This document shows positions 57,536 through 64,000 of a stretch of DNA of 64,000 nt, in pieces. The translations under genes and the position numbers were made by a program. The number at the start of each line of letters is the position of its first letter. Position 1 is the stretch's first letter. The notes beneath the pieces are model-generated. The model saw only the letters and a list, made by a program, of their open reading frames with translations, was not told where the DNA came from and did not search any database. The stretch lies in assembly GCA_016508695.1 (NCBI GenBank), contig VNKQ01000008.1:1426001-1490000 (forward strand). The letters are read 5' to 3'. This DNA is from Hyphodiscus hymeniophilus. Lineage: Eukaryota > Ascomycota > Leotiomycetes > Helotiales > Hyphodiscaceae.

Positions 57536-58381
57536 CGTCAATGCTGATTGAAGATATGTACGTTCTCGGCTGTAAGATATCGATCAGACCATCGGACACT
57601 GTTGTTTTGATTCTGGCTAAGCAACGCGGCATACAACAAGTGGTGGTATCCACGAAGCAGAGATAGTGCTTGTACTTCCGAGTTAGTTGCTGAAGTCACG
57701 CAGCGCTCGTTGCTAGTTGGGGTGCCGATACTGCAGAGCTACGCGAAGCAGTGAGATGTTGAGGACGCGAGTTTGTTGACATCGGAGCCCAGGAACATTT
57801 GTTCCGCGCTCACGTGATGATTAATGGCCACCTTCAATTCTTGGCAACTGGCAAGGTCGTCATGTCAATGAAAAGGTCTTGCCTGATTGGATCATACATA
57901 GATAGATGCAGAATCGAAAACTCTCCGGACTACCTGGCGGCTCAAGAGAGTATCTCATTCGGTCTCTCGCGAAGAAGGACAATGTTTACCAAGTTTCGAT
58001 ATCAAACTTACGAAACTAAACGTTGCCTTACATGCCTCTACACCGCCCTCGCTCGCATGGATTGATTGGTAGGCAGAACAATCTCGTCGCGACACAAGAA
58101 AGACGGTGTGCTACTACTTAAGACCTCCTGCATACTGCTCGACGTAAAAGGCAGAAAGCCTTCTCAGTGCTTTCAGCTTCCCCAGTATTCAGACAAATCG
58201 ACCCTTTACTCTACCACGTTGTAGCTACAAGAAGAAACGTTGTCGCTGTGATCATATAACACCAGCAATTTGAGCCATCCCGAGTAGCTTTCTGGTCAGC
58301 CGAATCTTTGGGTCTACTTTCAGCCAAACAAGGCTGCAGCTGTCTCCAACATCGCTCAATACGCCAACGACATCTGCTATC
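57536..58381. promoter_or_regulatory. Shared upstream region of BIR1 and the CCCH gene
   Basis: About 850 bases between divergent starts. A TCACGTGA palindrome lies at 57810-57817. A frame at 57799-58065 is not supported. Confidence 0.5.
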
Positions 58382-60252
58382 ATGAGTAGTGATTCGCCCT
58401 CGCAGTTTGCCTTGACAGCCTCGGTCGAGTCACTGGCTACTTGCTTCGCTCAACTAGCTAAGCAGGATCAAAGCAGGTCTGAACTCACAGATGTAAGGCG
58501 TTCCAACCACTGACGCCTGTAAAGTCGATATCCATCACGGGGAATGATGGACTCGCATCTTTAGGCACGAATTCTGGGCTCATCCTTTAACTATGTGTTA
58601 TAGGGCTTGTTGAAAAGGCTTCATGTCTATGAACAGGACATTGATAGACTTAAGATGGATCTGGAAGACCAGACGAAATCCCGCATTGGATACCAGCAAC
58701 AGGTCCGCGTTCTAAGCGAACAGAAGATGAGGATTGAGCAGCTAATTGTGATTTCCCCTTCCCATCGACTTAGTTCAAGCAGCAGCTAATGCCCCCTCAG
58801 GATAAAGACCCTTACGTGGTTGTACTTATAGACGGCGATGGCTCTAAGTTCCTGGATGAGCTCCTTCAAGAGCCAGTCACGGGTGCTGCTAAAGCCGCCC
58901 AGAGACTCAATAAAGAGATTAAAGATTATCTGAAGGACACGCCGCTCAGCGCTGTCAATCTCCCTATCTTAGTTCGTGTTTTCGCTAATTTAAACGACCT
59001 GGCGAGGTCACTTCGTCTGTCCAACGTTATCGAGTCGGCCGACAATATGCGTACGTTCGCAGAGCAATTTACCAATAGTCGTGCTGAGTTCGACTTTATT
59101 AATGTTGGACGTGGTAAGGAGAACGCCGATGCTAAGATGAGAAGTGAGTTTCTACTTGCTTATACCCAAGCGTAGTGATTTTATACTCACCCACCGATAG
59201 AGATGTTCAACCATTTTATGAAGAACTTTCAGTGCAAGAAGATTTTTTTCGCAGGCTGCCATGATAATGGTTATCTACATGACCTTAGGGAGCACGCAGG
59301 AGATCCAGATGCCAAGGAGCGTATTGTCCTTCTAGAGACCACACCAGCGGAGCCAGGATTTCTGACCCTGGGCTTTTCTATGATACGCCTCGACACTGTA
59401 TTCCGTTCTGAGCCTCTTGGGAGCGGCAAGGTTTACACGAATCCGAACCACACATTGCCCAATCAATCCGCTTATTCGCCAGTGCTGGTTGAAAACGCAA
59501 CCGTAAACGGGGGTTCGCGCGGACTACCTGCGCCATCTTCTACACATCAATCTTCTGTGTCTCTAGTGACAACGACGCCATCCGATGGCACCCGCTCACC
59601 ATCTCCCTATTCTGGACAGACATCAACTCCTGCTGCGAATGTCTCCTCTTCTGGTAATGGCGGTATCTCTATCAAATATCCTTCCAGCTATGCCGCAGCG
59701 GGGGGTACCAGCGGGCATCAAAATATCTCTGTCCAAATTGCAAAGACCAAGGAGCCTAAGACTATTTATTATAACAGTGACGACCATCGTCTTGATCCAC
59801 CGATCAAGACTCCCGGCTATAATAACCCTTCCCAGGTGACGTACAAGGAGAAGACGGAAAAGATCAAGCCGAACGTCTTTTGTAACCACTTCTATTTAGC
59901 TGGCAACTGCGCGTTGGGAGCTGCATGCGAAAGAGACCATAGCACCAAACTCACACCCGGAGAGATCGCCATCCACCGCTTCAGGGCGCGCACGAGCGTG
60001 TGCCCTGCTGGGCCGAGCTGCGACGATTATAATTGCTGTCTTAGTCACCATTGCCCCTACGATCCGCACTGCGCTCGTCCTGAGTGCAAGTTCAAGAATA
60101 CAAGATTTGGGGACTTGCACTTATCTGAGGACGAACTGGTTCCAGCGTGAGTCGTACACCTAGCTGTGGATAGATTTCGAGCAATTCTGACGTTAACATT
60201 TCCCCGCAGAACACGGTGGACGGAGGGCATTGCTTTTCCAACAGTTCTTTAG
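58382..60252 (+). CDS. CCCH zinc-finger protein with N-terminal coiled coil and NYN-like/DUF7923-type domain
   Basis: Five exons: 58382-58492, 58604-58747, 58801-59143, 59201-60146 and 60210-60252, 528 aa. A short coiled coil (HVYEQDIDRLKMDLEDQTKS) precedes DKDPYVVVLIDGDGSKFLDE, the start of an alpha/beta domain whose acidic first strand recalls NYN/PIN-like nucleases. It continues with LVRVFANLNDLARSL and KKIFFAGCHDNGYLHDL. A disordered Ser/Thr/Pro linker follows. The zinc region has CNHFYLAGNCALGAACERDH, a true C-x8-C-x5-C-x3-H finger, then a Cys/His-rich part (CPAGPSCDDYNCC, CPYDPHCARPECKF). This architecture is widespread in Pezizomycotina, and an RNA-binding role is expected. The last exon adds 14 residues after a GTGAGT donor. 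Nuclease activity is inference. Confidence 0.87.
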
Positions 60253-61119
60253 ACAGCAACAGTCCACTTTAAGCACAGGATTCTCTGACGCGGTCTGCTT
60301 TACTCAAATTATATTTTGTGTTAACGACTTGGATTTCGGACGATTCAACAACGATATCGCAAGGATGCGACCTCAGATTTGGGTGTCATCTTCAACTGCT
60401 GACATTTCTAATCATCTGGGTATTATTTAAATCCCATTAAAGCCGCATACTTTGAGCGAAAACTTTCCTTTCTAGTCTAATTCGAGGGTCTCGTATCAAA
60501 AAGTTTAGCTACAAACAAGCCGATGATTTGGACCTCTCATGACTTCCATCTTCGCAGTGACGCGCCCATTGAGGGACTTCTCCGGCGCCGATGAGTTTGA
60601 CTCGGAGGGTGTGAGCTGCCCCGTAAAGCAGAAACTCGTGGCCCAAGTACAGGAAGGACTAGGCACAGGTGTCTCCCGTTAGGTCCATCGTGCCAGAAAA
60701 ATTCATACGGGACTGCAATGCACCCTCCACCAGCCTCTTCAAAGTCCTTCAGGGCTTGCTGTCATCCTTGTCGAGAGGAAGGGGAAGGGTTTGGATATGA
60801 CAGGTGTGGAAGGAGCGGTTCTGAGAGGGATTGTGTAGAGTATCGGTGATGCAAGAACCAAGAGCTACAAGTGGTGCTTCCGGTCTTCATTCCGACCTAC
60901 CTACCCCGCGCCTCGACTGAATCCCCAGTGCACACCATGATTTTGCATCACAGCATTGAGATTGGATTGCTTCAATCAGTATATAGCACAGATATAAATT
61001 CCTCCATTCGTTACGACAGTTCGTTATAAGATTTTTTCCGAAGCTATTTAAGTCTCAACCGTCGCGAAGTATCACACGACGGAGACACGAACGCGAGATC
61101 TGCGAATCAAGATTCAAGC
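60253..61119. other. Intergenic stretch
   Basis: About 870 bases between convergent genes. One 47-codon plus frame (60539-60682) has an amino-acid pattern that looks partly coding but no homology or splice partner. Nothing else is supported. Confidence 0.4.
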
Positions 61120-61748
61120 TCAGAACTTCTTCTCGAGATAGCTCTCCCCAGCCTGCTCGAGCTTGCCCTCCATTCCGCCCTGGCCAGATGACTGCTGTCC
61201 TCCCGAGCCACCGAACCCACCGGACTGTTGCCCACCACTGTCACCACCGTAGCCGCCAGATTGCTGCCCTCCAGACTGCTGTCCTCCGCTGTCTCCGCCA
61301 TATCCGCCGGATTGCTGCCCGCCGGATTGTTGGCCACCGCTATCGCCTCCGAAGCCTCCTGACTGCTGTCCACCACTGTCTCCCCCGAATCCGCCGGATT
61401 GCTGTCCGCCACTGTCCCCGCCGTATCCTCCGGACTGTTGTCCACCGCTGTCCCCGCCGTATCCTCCGGATTGTTGTCCACCGCTGTCACCTGGTATGTG
61501 TTAGTTTTGGCCTGCAAATATTGAGTGATAGATCGAAGAGGAAGCTCGACCTACCTCCGGAGCTTTGGTTTCCTCCTCCGTATCCGCCGCTATCGCCTGT
61601 TGTGTGTAAGGATTGATTGCAAAGTAGTGTGAGTAGGTGGAGCCTTACCACCTCCCATGCCACCACTTCCACTGTCCCCGCCGTAGCCTCCACCTCCACC
61701 TCCCTGGTTGCCCTGTCCCTGCTGGTCATCGTTTCCGTATCCTGACAT
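61120..61748 (-). CDS. Small Gly/Gln/Ser-repeat protein
   Basis: Exons are complement(61649-61748, 61555-61596, 61120-61490), 170 aa, with three introns' worth of splice sites agreeing in phase (GTAAGG/caacag, GTAGGT/accag). The start is MSGYGNDDQQGQGNQ, then a Gly run. About ten copies of a unit SGGQQSGGYGGD (Tyr or Phe at the aromatic position) follow. The end is a non-repetitive amphipathic helix, MEGKLEQAGESYLEKKF. There is no signal peptide or membrane span, so it is likely cytosolic or nuclear. The composition resembles prion-like, condensate-forming stretches; the C-terminal helix resembles small stress proteins. Both readings are inference. The small middle exon (42 bases) is notable. 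Confidence 0.8.
61150..61490 (-). repeat. Coding tandem repeats, 36-bp unit with internal variants
   Basis: Units code for GGDSGGQQSGG plus Tyr or Phe and Gly. Some units carry an extra GGQQS insertion. Third-codon positions differ between copies, so the repeats are not fresh slippage. Confidence 0.88.
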
Positions 61749-63715
61749 GATGATGTTCGGTTGGGAGTAGTATAAGAGTAGATAAAATGCGAAGTGTGAA
61801 GTTTAGCTATACAGAAGTTATGGAAAGTGAACCTGAAGAGACACGAGGGGTCTCAGTCGTTATATAGCTATGGCGCAGTTGAGGGGTAGAAAAGAGGGGA
61901 AGGAGGCTTCCAAGCGAGGACACATGCAAAAGCGATACAAAGCGGGACAAAGCACGACAGACAGCCTCGAGGGGAGGGGAGGGGGTTAATTGACGAATCC
62001 AGTAACTTGTTCAGCTACCCCGCTCCCGAGCATCGTCTCTTCGGTCCACCACGCTTGAAGCGCTTGACGCTTGTCTGGTTCATCTCCCAATGGGAGAGCG
62101 CATGATAAGCCATGGAGAGGCCAAAAGCATGGAAGTAGAACTTGGTATAGCTGTAGAAGTGTGGCTATAGAAGAATGGAAAGCAGGATCATGGACGTCGG
62201 ACGTTGGATATTGGATATTGGATATTGTCAAGATTAACCGAACATACGATTTCGATACGATAGATACGATAACGATACGATACCATACGATGCCCTCGGG
62301 CTCTAACGAAGCCAAGATGCTTGTCGCGCTGAGATATTCAGGGTCCTGGGTTAGATCGTGCTCGTCATGCATGTAACGTGCATGTGACATGCATGAGAAA
62401 CCATGCCAATGGACGTTATGATGTCAGCTCACCCTCCACCCCACCACCATACACCTCGAGTTACGATGTGTGCTGCAGATCTGGTTTTGGTTCGGAGATC
62501 GGACCTTTGAGGTTGAGAGCGATGGAAGAAGCAAAGCTTAAGTATGGGGGCGTGGCGTGACTTTGAAGAATAAGGCATCAATCAGAGTGGAGATTGCCAA
62601 GAAATGGCCCACGACTGCTACTGTATCTTGGCTGCAAAAAGCTTGGTACTTTAGTGTACAGTATGCTCGACATGTGGGCTTATGCAGATACAGTAACCCC
62701 TGCTCGTTAGGAAGTAATCACGTGCGGAGTGGCCTTCCACCCATCTCGGAGATCCAGGACCAGATCGACGGGGATCTTCCTCATCAAGATGAAGGGCATT
62801 TCGCTGCTTTCGCTGTTCTTTACGTCCAAGGCGTACAAAACGGAAAACGCATCAACATTTTCTTCAAGGTAGGGGGAATACTATTGAGCTCTCCTTCAGA
62901 TGGTTTACGCACCCACGTGAAGAGGGGAGTCAAAGGACACAGCATCCGAGTAGACTGGAGCAGAACCAGCAATCTGGATGGCTGCCGCCTCCAAGATCTT
63001 GGTGACGAACCATGAAGGTGACGGTTGTATGAAGCCGGGCAGCATACCGACTCGTTCTTCAACGGCCAATCTTCAGAGCCGTAATGAATTCAATCTCGGG
63101 CTGGCGAGGTGTTAACTTATGACTGCCAGGTCGCAATAAGATCACCAGATATCATTGACGTGAATATCCACGACCGCCGAATTTACCGACGACCGGCTTC
63201 CAATGGGCTGCGTAGCACGTCCAGTTAGATGGAGAGAATGGAGCGCAAAAGGCGGCGAGATATTGGCGTGTGGGGACCATACGCTTTTAACTATTTAACT
63301 AGACCTGTGAAAGTGTAATCGCATGGTTTGACAACATTGGAACATTGTAAAACGGACACCTTTAAACTGTTGGGGAAAACTAGGTTGTCCGTGAGAGTGT
63401 TGCTCGAGGAAGCAGTCAGGACGTTGATTGTAGAATGAAGAGCGAGTGGTAGGAAATGTTGGTGGTTTGCGGGGGTGCCAAGGGATAGCTCAATATTCAG
63501 ATAATACTTATTCATATGAACGCACGGGTTATAGGGGTTCCATGAGACATAGTAAGGAATATATGAGCCACTCAGCCACTCCTCGTAATTCGTCCTAAGT
63601 GATTGCGGTGATAAAGCATGATGTTTTGAGGAGCAGATATTCTTTATGATCCGCAAAGAGAGCAAACCGCTTGTGGCGCCCGTTCCGTTCGGCCCGGGTT
63701 TAGCCGATCACTCGG
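61749..63715. other. Intergenic stretch with short simple repeats
   Basis: About 2 kb. A TATATA-like stretch at about 61861-61867 is suitably placed for the Gly-rich gene. Simple repeats lie at 62204-62290, and GCATG palindromes at about 62366-62394. A 152-codon plus frame (62557-63015) lacks a domain and I do not call it. Confidence 0.4.
62204..62290. repeat. Short tandem repeats (TTGGATA)n and (GATACGATA)n
   Basis: Three TTGGATA units lie at 62204-62226, and several GATACGATA-like units at about 62253-62290, in the upstream region of the Gly-rich gene. Confidence 0.8.
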
Positions 63716-64000
63716 TTATCGGTCAAGGTCTAAATGATTGACCATAAGATTTCCAATCGTACAAAGTATTGTGAATAGCACCATGACCCAACAATAACAC
63801 CTGCTCAAAATGGCAGCTTTTGTGATCAAGGCGGTCGGTCGAGCCACCTTACGAAGATCGCCATTTCCAACCCGGCCAGCCAACCTCACGAGAGGAAACC
63901 ACACGAGAAACCACACGAAGAGTCCACCCACCAAAGCCGACGAGAACGCGGCGAACGGCACCTCCATCCCCGTCGCAAACACAGTTGCAAATGTGCCGAT
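63716..64000 (-). CDS. Partial membrane protein, 5' end beyond the window
   Basis: The frame is open from the right edge to a stop at 63716 (95 codons seen) and its start lies outside. Two hydrophobic spans are visible: FSSALVGGLFVWFLVWFPLV and, near the end, CYCWVMVLFTILCTIGNLMV. Between them is a basic loop (GRVGNGDLRKVARPT). The first visible residues IGTFATVFATGMEVPFAAFS could be part of an earlier span or lumenal loop. No family is recognised. The short loops and lack of introns in this part fit a small multi-span protein. Confidence 0.55.
   Translation of the reverse strand: MGTFATVFATGMEVPFAAFSSALVGGLFVWFLVWFPLVRLAGRVGNGDLRKVARPTALITKAAILSRCYCWVMVLFTILCTIGNLMVNHLDLDR

Noticed and set aside
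60539..60682. A 47-codon plus frame starting MTSIFAVTRPLRDFSG
   Set aside because: Looks partly coding but is too short and unsupported to call.
61107..61517. A 136-codon minus frame with NSPEDTAGT-like repeats
   Set aside because: It is another frame of the Gly/Gln/Ser repeat DNA; the spliced frame with start, introns and a non-repeat tail is better supported.
62557..63015. A 152-codon plus-strand frame
   Set aside because: Composition is not clearly coding, start is not ATG in a good context, and no splice partner or family is recognised.
14024..64000. CRISPR arrays or bacterial-type defence loci
   Set aside because: No regular short repeats with unique spacers; the DNA is eukaryotic throughout, with spliceosomal introns.

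Overview
The window is nuclear DNA of a filamentous ascomycete (Pezizomycotina). Genes carry short introns of about 45-160 bases with GTRNGT-like donors and CTRAC/CTGAC-like branch points. Gene content is fungal: a SUN-family wall protein, a HET-domain protein, bZIP factors with a DUF3425-like C-terminus, Syp1, Atg22, Spt3, Bir1, Mad1, listerin and Tam41. A leotiomycete (Helotiales) is my guess at lineage and is inference only. Most genes are interrupted, so many CDS entries give a span with the exon joins, which I derived by checking reading phase and splice sites.

Layout. 1-4.5 kb: a GPI-type SUN-family cell-wall gene (+) followed by 1.6 kb without a gene. 4.5-7 kb: a bZIP/DUF3425 regulator (-) and a small three-exon SRPBCC gene (-). 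8.3-11.7 kb: a one-exon HET-domain gene (-) and an unusual 60-bp minisatellite. 11.7-14 kb: a NIPA-type Mg transporter (-). 14-16.8 kb: largely empty. 16.8-18.7 kb: a cytochrome P450 (+). 19.5-24.1 kb: SYP1 (-) and a divergent CMGC-like kinase (+). 25.2-29.1 kb: two unrecognised genes and a second bZIP regulator (-). 29.9-30.8 kb: an acyl-protein-thioesterase-like hydrolase (+). 31.6-33.3 kb: a tandem pair of GNAT acetyltransferases (-).

34.8-61.7 kb is a dense housekeeping block: a repeat-bearing, probably mitochondrial protein (-), LTN1/listerin (+), a decayed reading frame, SPT3 (-), ATG22 (+), TAM41 (-), MAD1 (+), BIR1 (-), a CCCH zinc-finger gene (+) and a Gly/Gln/Ser-repeat protein (-). 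The right edge cuts a small membrane-protein gene.

Functional links: MAD1 (spindle checkpoint) and BIR1 (chromosomal passenger complex) are convergent neighbours. SYP1/kinase, repeat protein/LTN1, SPT3/ATG22, TAM41/MAD1 and BIR1/CCCH are head-to-head pairs sharing short upstream regions. I see no secondary-metabolite cluster, no intact transposon and no RNA gene I can support. The most unusual items are the 3n-spaced minisatellite with an open frame, the double-repeat mitochondrial protein, the Gly-rich repeat protein, the P450 lacking the usual I-helix acid-alcohol pair, and the stop-interrupted frame downstream of LTN1.
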